Shown here: positions 24,173 to 32,240 of the stretch, piece after piece | Position numbering within the stretch: position 1 is the first letter of the stretch | Layout: each line of letters starts with the position of its first letter | Assembly: GCA_905215725.1 (NCBI GenBank) | Contig: CAJMRD010000003.1 | Span: 1-45,503, forward strand | Direction: 5' to 3' | From: an uncultured bacterium | Lineage (GTDB): Bacteria; Actinomycetota; Coriobacteriia; Coriobacteriales; Coriobacteriaceae | Length of the DNA: 45,503 bases | Translations under genes and position numbers: made by a program | Notes under the pieces: model-generated | Seen by the model: the letters and a program-made list of their open reading frames with translations, nothing else | What the model was told of the DNA's origin: nothing | Databases searched by the model: none

Positions 24173-24322
24173 CTAGCGAGTCTCTTTGTGCAGCGTGTGG
24201 TGACGGCACCAGGGGCAATACTTCTTGATCTCCATACGATCAGGCATGGTCGACTTGTTCTTGGTGGTCGTATAGTTGCGGCGCTTGCACTCAGTGCACG
24301 CAAGAGTAACTAGAGTACGCAT
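24173..24322 (-). CDS. rpmG: Ribosomal protein L33, zinc-binding type
   Basis: A 49-residue protein of the 50S subunit that starts MRTLVTLACTECKRRNY and ends RHHTLHKETR. It holds two Cys pairs, CTEC and CPWC, of the zinc-ribbon (C+) form, so no zinc-independent substitution. The ribosome site is AGGATAC. It is the first gene after the promoter at 24368 and leads the rpmG-tRNA-Trp-secE-nusG unit. Confidence 0.96.
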   Translation of the reverse strand: MRTLVTLACTECKRRNYTTTKNKSTMPDRMEIKKYCPWCRHHTLHKETR

Positions 24323-24367
24323 GTATCCTGAACCTTTCATTTCCGCCCCGTACGGGCACGAGTTGTT

Positions 24368-24397
24368 ACTTTATCAGCTCCACGTAAGTGCTGTCAA
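24368..24397 (-). promoter_or_regulatory. Promoter of rpmG-tRNA-Trp-secE-nusG
   Basis: A perfect TTGACA (24397-24392) and TAAAGT (24373-24368) are 18 bases apart on the minus strand, ~46 bases before the rpmG ATG. The remaining ~140 bases up to the tuf terminator show no gene. Confidence 0.75.
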
Positions 24398-24543
24398 TGA
24401 AAACCTCGAGTCAATTGGTTCTCGGTGGATCCATTCATATTTGGAACACATCAATGAAGCCATCGAGAGCTAATCGACGGTGCATCCAGGACCATTATCG
24501 ATCCTCTCGACACCAGCAACGGCTCAATATCCATTGCAGAAAA

Positions 24544-24573
24544 GAACCCGGCACCCATATAAGTGCCGGGTTC
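24544..24573 (-). terminator. Terminator of tuf
   Basis: GAACCCGGCAC (24544-24554) pairs with GTGCCGGGTTC (24563-24573). On the minus strand the tail is TTTTCT, so it closes the tRNA-tuf transcript. Confidence 0.88.
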
Positions 24574-24601
24574 TCTAAGTCAGCTATATCAAAGAGCTAA
24601 T

Positions 24602-25792
24602 TTACTCAATGATCGTGGAGACGATGCCCGAACCGACGGTGTGGCCACCCTCGCGGATAGCGAAGCGCAGGCCCTCCTCCATGGCGATCGGGTGGATGAG
24701 GTCGCCCTCGATGGTGATGTGGTCACCAGGCATAGCCATCTCGGTGCCCTCGGGGAGCTTGACCGTACCGGTAACGTCGGTGGTACGGAAGTAGAACTGA
24801 GGACGATAACCATCGAAGAACGGGGTGTGACGGCCGCCCTCCTCCTTGGTCAGAACGTAGATCTCGCCGGTGAACTTGGTGTGCGGGGTAACCGAACCGG
24901 GCTTGCAGAGAACCTGGCCGCGCTCGATGTCCTCACGCTTGATGCCGCGGAGCAGCAGACCGACGTTGTCGCCAGCCTCGCAGAAGTCCATGGACTTACG
25001 GAACATCTCGATACCGGTAACGACGGTGTTCTGGGTATCCTTGATGCCGACGATCTCGACGGGCTCGTTGAGCTTGAGCTCACCGCGCTCGACACGGCCA
25101 GTAGCAACGGTACCACGGCCGGAGATGGTCATAACGTCCTCAACGGCCATCAGGAACGGGAGGTCGTTGTTACGAGCAGGCGTCGGGATGTACTCGTCGA
25201 CGGCCTTCATGAGCTCGCGGATAGCGTCCATCCACTTGGCGTCGCCCTCGAGAGCGCCCAGAGCGGAACCACGGATGACGGGGATGTCGTCGCCGGGGAA
25301 ATCGTACTCGGAGAGGAGCTCACGGGTCTCCATCTCGACGAGGTCGATGAGCTCGTCATCGTCGACCATGTCGCACTTGTTCAGGAAGACGACGATGTAG
25401 GGAACGCCGACCTGACGGGCGAGCAGGATGTGCTCGCGGGTCTGAGCCATGGGGCCGTCGGTAGCGGCGATGACCAGGATAGCGCCGTCCATCTGAGCAG
25501 CACCGGAGATCATGTTCTTGACGTAGTCAGCGTGGCCCGGGCAGTCAACGTGAGCGTAGTGACGGGCAGCAGTCTCGTACTCGACGTGGGAGACGGAGAT
25601 CGTAATGCCGCGCTCGCGCTCCTCGGGAGCCTTGTCGATGTTCTCGAACGCAGTGAAGTCAGCCTTGCAGCCCTCGGTCTCGGAGAGAACCTTGGTGATG
25701 GCGGCGGTCAGCGTGGTCTTGCCGTGGTCGACGTGACCAATGGTGCCGATGTTAACATGCGGCTTAGTGCGCTCAAACTTCTCTTTGGCCAT
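24602..25792 (-). CDS. tuf: Elongation factor Tu
   Basis: A 396-residue GTPase that delivers aminoacyl-tRNA to the ribosome. G motifs: GHVDHGKTT (P-loop), RGITIS (G2), DCPGH (G3), NKCDMVDD (G4) and GSALGAL (G5). Domains 2 and 3 are complete, ending in HTVGSGIVSTIIE. I start at ATG 25792 with GAGGAGGGC upstream, which gives the exact family length. The gene is fed by the tRNA promoter at 26199-26228. Confidence 0.98.
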   Translation of the reverse strand: MAKEKFERTKPHVNIGTIGHVDHGKTTLTAAITKVLSETEGCKADFTAFENIDKAPEERERGITISVSHVEYETAARHYAHVDCPGHADYVKNMISGAAQMDGAILVIAATDGPMAQTREHILLARQVGVPYIVVFLNKCDMVDDDELIDLVEMETRELLSEYDFPGDDIPVIRGSALGALEGDAKWMDAIRELMKAVDEYIPTPARNNDLPFLMAVEDVMTISGRGTVATGRVERGELKLNEPVEIVGIKDTQNTVVTGIEMFRKSMDFCEAGDNVGLLLRGIKREDIERGQVLCKPGSVTPHTKFTGEIYVLTKEEGGRHTPFFDGYRPQFYFRTTDVTGTVKLPEGTEMAMPGDHITIEGDLIHPIAMEEGLRFAIREGGHTVGSGIVSTIIE

Positions 25793-25888
25793 AAAGCCCT
25801 CCTCTAAACAGGTCGTCCCCGGACGGGACTTTGCCTTTATACCATAGTGGCCTCTCAACATACTATTGAGAAGCCACCGTGTTACCTA

Positions 25889-25965
25889 TGGTAGCGGTGA
25901 CTGGATTCGAACCAGTGACGCCACGGGTATGAACCGTGTGCTCTAACCAACTGAGCTACACCGCC
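25889..25965 (-). tRNA. tRNA-Met (CAT), elongator type
   Basis: 77 bases with encoded CCA. The anticodon stem-loop is CACGG-TTCATAC-CCGTG. The first acceptor pair is G.U and the GGG/CCC anticodon stem of initiator tRNA is absent, so this is probably the elongator. A tRNA-Ile with modified CAT is less likely. Confidence 0.92.
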
Positions 25966-25968
25966 GGA

Positions 25969-26044
25969 TGGAGCCTGCAACCAGACTTGAACTGGTGACC
26001 TCTTCGTTACCAACGAAGTGCTCTACCGACTGAGCTATACAGGC
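25969..26044 (-). tRNA. tRNA-Thr (GGT)
   Basis: 76 bases with encoded CCA. Acceptor GCCTGTA pairs with TGCAGGC, and the loop TTGGTAA reads GGT. It lies 3 bases from tRNA-Met. Confidence 0.94.
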
Positions 26045-26054
26045 ACTTGACGGG

Positions 26055-26136
26055 TGGGAGCTATAGGATTCGAACCTATGTAGGCAGAGCCAACGGGTTT
26101 ACAGCCCGTCCCCATTAACCACTCGGGCAAACTCCC
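26055..26136 (-). tRNA. tRNA-Tyr (GTA)
   Basis: 82 bases with a long variable arm. Loop CTGTAAA reads GTA, and acceptor GGGAGTT pairs with AGCTCCC. The discriminator A is followed by CCC, so CCA is not encoded, unlike the neighbouring tRNAs. Confidence 0.94.
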
Positions 26137-26198
26137 AATCGTTCAAGTATCCGCAGGTCCTTTGGTCTTTTGGACCGCCGCCCCCGCGAACGAAAAAG

Positions 26199-26228
26199 AT
26201 AATACGATGCAACCTTGGGGGCTGTCAA
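26199..26228 (-). promoter_or_regulatory. Strong promoter of tRNA-Tyr-Thr-Met-tuf
   Basis: TTGACA (26228-26223) and TATTAT (26204-26199) are 18 bases apart on the minus strand, ~63 bases before tRNA-Tyr. Box quality fits a stable-RNA promoter. Confidence 0.8.
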
Positions 26229-26464
26229 CGAAAACCTCTAGATACACGGTGCCGGGCGTATCTATATAGCCGTGACCTGCGGTTTTATTGAGTTTGGATA
26301 TGAAGGACGGTAGTTTTGGATACTGAGCTGACGTTTCCCGAGGTAATACTTTGGTGTAGTAGAGTATACCTTCAGGATCGAACTTCGATAACGGCTTATT
26401 TGCACTTATATATAGGTCGAGATCGGGGCTTCCCAGACAGAAGATTGCTCTTCCCAGGCAAAAT

Positions 26465-26611
26465 CGAGCGCTGATTTTCTTCCGTTTGAAATCGAGCGTG
26501 GATAATCTCCCACTTTGCCGTGCCATCGAATCCAAAGTGGCAGATTATCCACGCTCATTCACTAAGCGGAAGATTTTCCACGCTCGTTCGTCCGATAATC
26601 CACACTCGATG
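26465..26611. repeat. Nested inverted-repeat array built on GAGCGTGGATAATC
   Basis: Five copies of one motif: two forward (26465-26484, 26494-26517) and three reversed (26533-26556, 26567-26586, 26594-26608). The inner pair 26494-26517/26533-26556 forms a 24-position stem with one mismatch and a 15-base loop. The flanking pair CGAGCG...TCTTCCG/CGGAAG...CGCTCG matches at 15 of 20. There is no coding character on either strand. This and the next element fill most of the 733-base gap between tRNA-Tyr and tRNA-Thr(TGT); 26229-26460 is AT-richer and holds only a short TAGATAC/GTATCTA hairpin (26239-26264). Confidence 0.75.
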
Positions 26612-26638
26612 ACGATGACCAACCTCGCCCCGGCTTCT

Positions 26639-26775
26639 GTCTCGATCTGTAACAGTAAGAGGATTATTCCTCCCCTATCTGTTACTGATCGAGATGTTTC
26701 GCAGAGACCCAGGCTTACGTCTCATTCTGTAACAGCTAGAACGGTTTCCAGCCTCTTCGTGTTACAGATTGAGAC
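26639..26775. repeat. Two successive hairpins built on TCTCnnTCTGTAACA
   Basis: Hairpin 1: 26640-26655 with 26679-26694, 16 positions with one mismatch. Hairpin 2: GTCTCATTCTGTAAC at 26719 onward with the complement ending at 26775, one internal mismatch. All four arms are versions of one motif, while loops (23-25 bases) are unrelated. Confidence 0.72.
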
Positions 26776-26829
26776 AAACCTGAAGCTTGGTTGGCGCCAC
26801 ACCCGCTGACTTATAGACACAAATAGAAA

Positions 26830-26860
26830 CGGGCCCTGTCCCACAAGGGAACAGAGCCCG
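26830..26860 (-). terminator. Terminator of tRNA-Thr (TGT)
   Basis: CGGGCCCTGTCCC pairs with GGGAACAGAGCCCG with small interruptions. On the minus strand the tail is TTTCTATTTG. Confidence 0.7.
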
Positions 26861-26869
26861 AAACTCTCA

Positions 26870-26944
26870 TGGAGCCAGTGACAGGAATCGAACCTGCAAC
26901 CCACTGATTACAAATCAGTTGCGCTACCGTTGCGCCACACTGGC
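26870..26944 (-). tRNA. tRNA-Thr (TGT)
   Basis: 75 bases with encoded CCA. Acceptor GCCAGTG/CACTGGC; anticodon stem-loop CTGAT-TTGTAAT-CAG region reads TGT. It is a single-gene unit with its own terminator. Confidence 0.94.
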
Positions 26945-27097
26945 ACACTTGGCGCTTTCGCGCGAAGCCAGTTAAGAATAAAGGAATTGCGGACGAGGCG
27001 CAACAGGCCACACGGCGTTATACAAATATGCAAGATCCAGCAACAACAGGTACCAGGCCCGTTCATTTCTGTCGGTTCGCCCTCAATCTCAAAACCA

Positions 27098-27158
27098 TTC
27101 GTTAGAACGAATAGTTTTAATTACAATTGCTATATATAAAACTATTCGTTCTAACGAA
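27098..27158 (+). promoter_or_regulatory. 22-bp inverted repeat over the promoter of the HTH-HipA gene
   Basis: Arms 27098-27119 and 27137-27158 are perfect complements around a 17-base AT-rich centre that contains TATATA. Each arm also holds its own near-palindrome TTCGTT(AG/CT)AACGAA. The right arm ends 10 bases before the ATG. This is the expected layout of an operator for a self-repressing DNA-binding protein. Confidence 0.75.
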
Positions 27159-27168
27159 GGGTTTCGCG

Positions 27169-28509
27169 ATGCTTACTACCAAAGAAGCCGCCGAGCTGCT
27201 CGGCATCACTCCGCGCAGGGTGCAGGAGCTCATAAAAAACGGAGCACTTGAGGCCCGCAAGGCTTCTGGTGTATGGCTCATCGACAAAGACAGCGTCGAC
27301 ACGCGACTCCGCTCTGTGACCAAAACGGGGGGACGTCCCCGCCGCGGCCACGGTAAGAGCGAGATCGCGTTCACCCTCATGAACCGCACGTACGAAGTCG
27401 CTCAGCTGGTCTACAGCACATCGCGAAAAGACTTTACCCACATCGGTGCCGACATCGATTACGCCCACGCCCCTATTGGAGTATTTGGCCCTAATAGCCC
27501 CATATCGCTAGACTCCTTCCGCATCTGGTGGCGCGGCCGCGGTATCCCGCTCGCACGCATTGGGCTAGCCTCCCTGCTTGCAGAAGCCGCAGTCGATGTT
27601 CCCGATGAACTCGTCCAGCGAAATCTCGGCCTCTCCTTATCCGACCAGTATTGGATTAGGCCCCAAGGTTCCGGTCTCACCTGGGAGGATATCAACTTCT
27701 TCAATAACGCCTTTGATGACGTCTCGCTAACCATTGCACCCTTTGCCCCAGAGGGAAAAGCGGCTGCCGCAAAGCCCGATAACACCTCGGACGGCAATCT
27801 TCAAAAGTACTGGACGTGCGAGGGCGAACGTCGAATTCTGCATAAGGCAGGAGCGCACCTGGACCAGGAACCTTATAACGAGCTGGTGGCGACCGCGCTC
27901 CACCGTCGCATCCTAAACGCCTGCGATTATGTGCCTTACTCGCTCGAGGGCACGGGCACTTCCGCCCTGAGCACATGCGATGTCTTCTTAACTGATGAAG
28001 AAGAGTATGTCCCTGCGTTCTATGTAAACCAGCACGCAAACGCAGATGAACGGCTAACCGACTACGAGCGATATGTAGCAAACTGCGAGGAGCTCGGGGT
28101 GACAGGCGTCAAGGATGCCCTTGACCGCATGATCGTATGTGACGACATCATTGCCAACTACGATCGTCATTGGCGCAACTTCGGCCTCGTGCGAAACGTA
28201 AACACGCAAGCTTGCAGACCTGCCCCCATCTTCGATTCGGGCTCATCGCTCTGGTGCAACATATCACTAGAGGAGCTTAGGGCGGGAGAGCACAGTTTTA
28301 CCAGCGCACAATTTCATTCAAGCCCCGCCAAACAAATGTTGCTCGTCGAGGACATGGGCTGGTTTGACGGCGACAAACTCGAAGGCTTCGTTGACGAGGC
28401 AATCGAGATTCTTTCCAGAAACGACGCGCTCACGGCAAGGCTGCCATATCTAAAAAAGGCGCTAACGTGGCGCCTCGAAAGAATGATCGACATCGCTGAA
28501 TGGAGTTAG
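27169..28509 (+). CDS. Excisionase-type HTH fused to a HipA-like kinase
   Basis: A 446-residue protein. Residues 1-50 form a MerR/excisionase-like helix-turn-helix (LTTKEAAELLGITPRRVQEL, GVWLIDKDSV). After a basic linker (~51-62), residues ~65-200 are poorly recognised. From ~205 the sequence resembles a HipA/CtkA kinase core: ILHKAG with a candidate ATP-binding Lys226, EPYNE, NYDRHWRNFG with Asp332 and Asn337 as catalytic residues, and IFDSGSSLW with metal-binding Asp356. In classical systems the DNA-binding antitoxin is a separate HipB; here both functions may be in one chain. It is opposite in strand to a conserved housekeeping block, so probably inserted. Kinase activity and toxicity are inference. 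Confidence 0.72.
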   Translation: MLTTKEAAELLGITPRRVQELIKNGALEARKASGVWLIDKDSVDTRLRSVTKTGGRPRRGHGKSEIAFTLMNRTYEVAQLVYSTSRKDFTHIGADIDYAHAPIGVFGPNSPISLDSFRIWWRGRGIPLARIGLASLLAEAAVDVPDELVQRNLGLSLSDQYWIRPQGSGLTWEDINFFNNAFDDVSLTIAPFAPEGKAAAAKPDNTSDGNLQKYWTCEGERRILHKAGAHLDQEPYNELVATALHRRILNACDYVPYSLEGTGTSALSTCDVFLTDEEEYVPAFYVNQHANADERLTDYERYVANCEELGVTGVKDALDRMIVCDDIIANYDRHWRNFGLVRNVNTQACRPAPIFDSGSSLWCNISLEELRAGEHSFTSAQFHSSPAKQMLLVEDMGWFDGDKLEGFVDEAIEILSRNDALTARLPYLKKALTWRLERMIDIAEWS

Positions 28510-28536
28510 CGAGGCAGCATTGCCCCGCCAACTTCC

Positions 28537-29214
28537 CTACCTCCCGCGCAGGGCCTTGAGCTTGGCCAGGGCATCGGGGCTCAGGCGACTGCCCAGAGTC
28601 ATCTTGATCTGCGGAGCTTCCTCTGCCTCGTGAACGTCGTTATCGATCTGTTTGATCTCGTCCACCAGCATACGGCTCGAGATGCGCGTGACACCCTTGC
28701 CCATGACGACGGCCTGGATCGTGCCGTCGCTCGATACCACGGAGCATGCGCGGCCTTCCTCGCGCGCCTCGATGCAGAGCTTTTGCACCACGGTATCGGC
28801 TGAAACACCCGTCGGCGAGAACTCGATGCGCACGCCGCGGGCCGGCAGGTTGGGACGTTCACTGGAGATATTGCCCGCGCCGTCAAACACGATCACGGCC
28901 TCGTAACGGCCCTGGGCAAAGGCAGCAACGTCGTTAATGAGGGCGGTGCGCGCCATATCGTGAACGTCGCTGGAATACGGATCGTCGGAATGGTCGTACA
29001 CGAGCTTTTCGTAGCGCGGCGTGCAGTGGATCACGTTGTAACCGTCGACCACCAGCAGCTCGGGCTTGTTGGAGTGCACCGTCGAGACCGGGTCGGCAAT
29101 GGCCTGCGCAAACGCATTGCCGCCCACGCCGTAGGTCGCGGCCGAAACAATCGGCTTGGCCGAGCCCTCGCCAAAGCGCTTGGCCTTGGACTTGGCACGG
29201 TTCTTTTTGGACAT
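28537..29214 (-). CDS. NYN-domain ribonuclease-like protein, YacP family
   Basis: A 225-residue cytosolic protein related to B. subtilis YacP/Rae1, a ribosome-associated endoribonuclease. The NYN core runs from LLVVDGYNVIHCTP (about 53-66, metal-binding Asp) through AVIVFDGAGN (~105-114) and ACSVVSSDGTIQ (~155-166, acidic residues). A Lys-rich N-terminus (MSKKNRAKSKAKRFG) may contact RNA. It starts 3 bases after rlmB, the position yacP holds in Firmicutes. Confidence 0.88.
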   Translation of the reverse strand: MSKKNRAKSKAKRFGEGSAKPIVSAATYGVGGNAFAQAIADPVSTVHSNKPELLVVDGYNVIHCTPRYEKLVYDHSDDPYSSDVHDMARTALINDVAAFAQGRYEAVIVFDGAGNISSERPNLPARGVRIEFSPTGVSADTVVQKLCIEAREEGRACSVVSSDGTIQAVVMGKGVTRISSRMLVDEIKQIDNDVHEAEEAPQIKMTLGSRLSPDALAKLKALRGR

Positions 29215-29217
29215 GCG

Positions 29218-30132
29218 CTACTCCTCCCCCATGAGCTCGCCGGCGTTGCGGCGCAGCCACTCAAAGCAGAGGGCCGTAGTCGCCTGGGCAACATTGAGGC
29301 TCTCGGTCATGCCGCGCTGGGGAAGCTTGGTCAAAAAGTCGCATTTCTCGAGCACCAGACGCGAGATGCCGTCGCCCTCGGAACCCATGACGAGTGCCAC
29401 GCGGCCCTCGAAGGGGGCATCCCAGCAGCTGCCCTCGGCGTGCTCGGAGGCACCGCCCACCCAAAAACCGGCGGCTTTGAGGTCATCGAGCGCACGAGCG
29501 ATATTGGGGACCTGCGCGATGGGCAGATGCATAACGGCGCCGGCAGAAGTCTTGTAGCTACCCACCGTTACGCCGGCGGCTCGTTTGTTGGCGATGATGA
29601 CGCCCGCTGCGCCCACAACCTCGGCAGAGCGCACGATGGCGCCAAAGTTACCGTCGTCGGTCACATGGTCGAGCACAACGACAAGCGCCGGACCGTCGCC
29701 CGCGCGGTCGAGGATGTCGGCGACATCGGCATAGGGGAAGTTGCCAACCTCGAGCGCGATGCCCTGGTGAGCGCCATGGCTCGACAGTGCGTCGAGCTGC
29801 GCGCGCGGCACATACTTAATGCGGACGCCCGCGGCGTTGAGGTCATCGACCAGACGCGACAGGGCGGCATCGCGCTCCCCGCCCTCGGCAATGAGCGCGC
29901 ACTTGATGGGAAAACCGGTACGCAGCGCCTCGGCGGCAGCACGACGGCCTTCGATAAACTCACCCTTGGGAGCCTGGACAGCGTCGCGGCCACGCTCGCG
30001 CTGCGGACGTGCAGCCTGGGTACGATCTCGCTGGCCCTTGGGAGCGGCAGCGCGGTCGTTGCGGTGAATCGGACGCGAGCCAGAAGCGGCCTGCTTGCCG
30101 CCACGAGGCGCACGCTTGCGATTGTCGGCCAT
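29218..30132 (-). CDS. rlmB: 23S rRNA (guanosine-2'-O)-methyltransferase, SpoU/TrmH family
   Basis: A 304-residue methyltransferase that probably modifies G2251 of 23S rRNA. A basic, disordered N-terminus of ~60 residues precedes the L30e-like substrate domain (FIEGRRAAAEALRTG, KYVPRAQLDALSSHGAHQGIAL). The SPOUT domain carries the three trefoil-knot motifs: DHVTDDGNFGAIVRSAE, ALVMGSEGDGISRLV and MTESLNVAQATTALCFEWLR. Context and motifs agree. It is next to cysS, but without an intervening mrnC gene. Confidence 0.93.
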   Translation of the reverse strand: MADNRKRAPRGGKQAASGSRPIHRNDRAAAPKGQRDRTQAARPQRERGRDAVQAPKGEFIEGRRAAAEALRTGFPIKCALIAEGGERDAALSRLVDDLNAAGVRIKYVPRAQLDALSSHGAHQGIALEVGNFPYADVADILDRAGDGPALVVVLDHVTDDGNFGAIVRSAEVVGAAGVIIANKRAAGVTVGSYKTSAGAVMHLPIAQVPNIARALDDLKAAGFWVGGASEHAEGSCWDAPFEGRVALVMGSEGDGISRLVLEKCDFLTKLPQRGMTESLNVAQATTALCFEWLRRNAGELMGEE

Positions 30133-30196
30133 AGGACGGCCTCCTTAAATAGATAACGAACAAGAATCGACCGTCCGAGCCACGGCACCTTGCCTT

Positions 30197-30275
30197 TCAA
30201 TCGTCGGGCATGACCACCAGGTCTATGCCCTCCTCTTTCAAGGCAATCTGCCGCACCTCGAACGGTCGACAAATA
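30197..30275 (-). other. Possible gene remnant with nested inverted repeats between cysS and rlmB
   Basis: Directly after the cysS stop, one frame encodes RPFEVRQIALKEEGIDLVV then MPDD and a stop, with protein-like composition but no plausible start. The same stretch has nested repeats TTGCCTT/AAGGCAA and GGGCAT/ATGCCC. It may be a decayed gene end or just a structured spacer. Confidence 0.25.
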
Positions 30276-31742
30276 CTAGAGACTCTTAATACGAGTGCCG
30301 GCGGCGGTATCCTCAATGGTGAGGCCCAGGTCCTTGAGCTGGTCGCGGATGGCGTCGGCCAGATCCCAGTTCTTGGCGGCACGGGCCTCGGCGCGGGCCT
30401 CGAGAATCTTGGCAGCAGCCTCGTCCACGTCGTCGCCCGTATAGGCAACCAGACCGGCGGCAACGCCCAGCAGACCCAGCGGCAGCTCGACCTTGGGCTC
30501 GGGAAGCTCAACGCCAAACGTATCGAGCAGCTCGGCCAGCGTATCAGCGGCAGCTAGGACTGCGGCCTTGTCGGCAGCATCGCCCGCCTGCTCCAGGTAC
30601 TGGTTGCACTCGGTCACAAAGCCAAAGACAGCACCCATGGCACCGGCGGTGTTAAAGTCGTCGTCCATGCACTCCTTAAAGGCGGCGCGGGTCTCGGCAG
30701 CCTGGGCGGCAAACGCCTCGGCGGCAGCCGCATCGGCATCGGCCGTCGTATGGTTCGCGGCCCAGCGCAGGTTCTCGACCGTACCGGCGATACGCGTGAG
30801 CGAGTTCTCGGCACCCTCCAGGCGCTCCCAAGAGAAGTCGAGCGGCGAGCGATAGCTCGTCTGCAGCATCAGCAGGCGCAGGGCGGCAGCGGAGTGCTGC
30901 TCGAGGACCTCGGCCAGCGTAAAGAAGTTGCCAAGCGACTTGGACATCTTCTCGCCGTCTACCAGCAACATGCCAGTGTGCATCCAGGTGTTGGAGAAAC
31001 CCTGGTGCCAGGCGCAGGTGGCCTGGGCGCACTCGTTCTCGTGATGCGGGAAGGCAAGGTCGGAGCCGCCGCCGTGGATGTCAATCGGGGTGCCCAGGTA
31101 ACGATGCACCATGGCGGCGCACTCGGTATGCCAACCGGGACGGCCCTCGCCCCAAGGGCTCGGCCAGCTGGGCTCGCCGGGCTTGGCGGCCTTCCACAGG
31201 GCAAAGTCGAGCGGGTCGTTCTTGTCCTCGTTCTCCTCGATGCGCGCGCCAACCATAAGGTCGTCGATGTTGCGGCCCGAGACCTGACCATAGTTGGGAT
31301 CGCTGCGCACGGCAAAGTACACGTCGCCGTTATCGGCGGCGTAAGCGTGGCCCTGCTCGATGAGCGTCTTGATCATGGCGATCATGGGACCGATCTCCTT
31401 GGTGGCGCGGGGGCGCACATCGGGATCGAGCACGTTGGCGGCGCGCATGACGCCGATGAACTTGTCGGAGAACTCCGTCGCGACCTCGGCGGCAGTGCGG
31501 CCCTGCTCGTTGGCGCGCTTGATGATCTTGTCATCGACATCGGTGAGGTTCTGGGCGAACGTGACCTCGTAGCCGCTCGCGATGAGCCAGCGACGAATCA
31601 CGTCAAAGCTGATGAACGTGCGGGCATTGCCGATGTGGATGTTGTCGTAGACCGTGGGGCCGCACACATACATGCGGACCTTGCCGGACTCGATGGGCTG
31701 GAACTCTTCCTTTTTATGGGTAGCGCTGTTGTAGATACGCAT
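30276..31742 (-). CDS. cysS: Cysteinyl-tRNA synthetase
   Basis: A 488-residue class I synthetase. It shows MYVCGPTVYDNIHIGNART (HIGH-type motif and first zinc Cys), WHTECAAM and FPHHENECAQ (remaining zinc ligands), and GEKMSKSLGNF (KMSKS loop). The C-terminal DALR-like and anticodon domains are complete and Ala-rich. It starts 3 bases after ispF, in the classical disA-ispD-ispF-cysS order. Confidence 0.96.
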   Translation of the reverse strand: MRIYNSATHKKEEFQPIESGKVRMYVCGPTVYDNIHIGNARTFISFDVIRRWLIASGYEVTFAQNLTDVDDKIIKRANEQGRTAAEVATEFSDKFIGVMRAANVLDPDVRPRATKEIGPMIAMIKTLIEQGHAYAADNGDVYFAVRSDPNYGQVSGRNIDDLMVGARIEENEDKNDPLDFALWKAAKPGEPSWPSPWGEGRPGWHTECAAMVHRYLGTPIDIHGGGSDLAFPHHENECAQATCAWHQGFSNTWMHTGMLLVDGEKMSKSLGNFFTLAEVLEQHSAAALRLLMLQTSYRSPLDFSWERLEGAENSLTRIAGTVENLRWAANHTTADADAAAAEAFAAQAAETRAAFKECMDDDFNTAGAMGAVFGFVTECNQYLEQAGDAADKAAVLAAADTLAELLDTFGVELPEPKVELPLGLLGVAAGLVAYTGDDVDEAAAKILEARAEARAAKNWDLADAIRDQLKDLGLTIEDTAAGTRIKSL

Positions 31743-31745
31743 TCG

Positions 31746-32240
31746 TTACTCCTTAACGGTTTTCTGTAGCAGGCAAACGGCCCAGGCGCCGATTCCCTCG
31801 CCCTGGCCTTCCCAACCGAGCTTTTCGGTCGTAGTGGCGGCGACGCCCACGTTTTCGACGTCAACGCCCAGGGCATGGGCAAGGTTGGCGCGCATGGCAT
31901 CGCGATGCGGGGTGATCTTGGGTTGCTGACAGGCAATGGTGCAATCGGCATCGACAAACTCGAAGCCCAGCTCGCGCGCATAGCCCATCACGCGAGCGAG
32001 CAGCACCATCGAATCAGCACCCTCATAGGCGGGGTCGGTATCGGGGAATAGCTTGCCGATGTCTCCCCCGCGGCAGGCGCCCAGAATGGCGTCGGCCAAG
32101 GCGTGCGCGAGCACATCGGCATCCGAGTGGCCCAGCAGGCCACGCTCGTAGGGAATATCGACACCGCCGATGATACATCGACGCCCCTCCACCAGACGGT
32201 GAACGTCGTAGCCATGGCCAATGCGCAGGTTACTGAACAT
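31746..32240 (-). CDS. ispF: 2-C-methyl-D-erythritol 2,4-cyclodiphosphate synthase
   Basis: A 164-residue enzyme of the MEP isoprenoid pathway that cyclises CDP-ME 2-phosphate. Signature residues: RIGHGYDVHRL (metal-binding Asp and His), GLLGHSDADVLAHALADAILGA, DIGKLFPDTD and the C-terminal ATTTEKLGWEGQGEGIGA. I use ATG 32240 (MFSNLRIG); it overlaps the 3' end of ispD by 11 bases. Forms a homotrimer in known structures. Confidence 0.95.
   Translation of the reverse strand: MFSNLRIGHGYDVHRLVEGRRCIIGGVDIPYERGLLGHSDADVLAHALADAILGACRGGDIGKLFPDTDPAYEGADSMVLLARVMGYARELGFEFVDADCTIACQQPKITPHRDAMRANLAHALGVDVENVGVAATTTEKLGWEGQGEGIGAWAVCLLQKTVKE

Noticed and set aside
26143..26535. 130-codon minus-strand reading frame between tRNA-Tyr and tRNA-Thr(TGT)
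   Set aside because: It runs through the TTGACA/TATTAT promoter of the tRNA-tuf unit and into the inverted-repeat nest, has no ribosome site and no recognisable domain.
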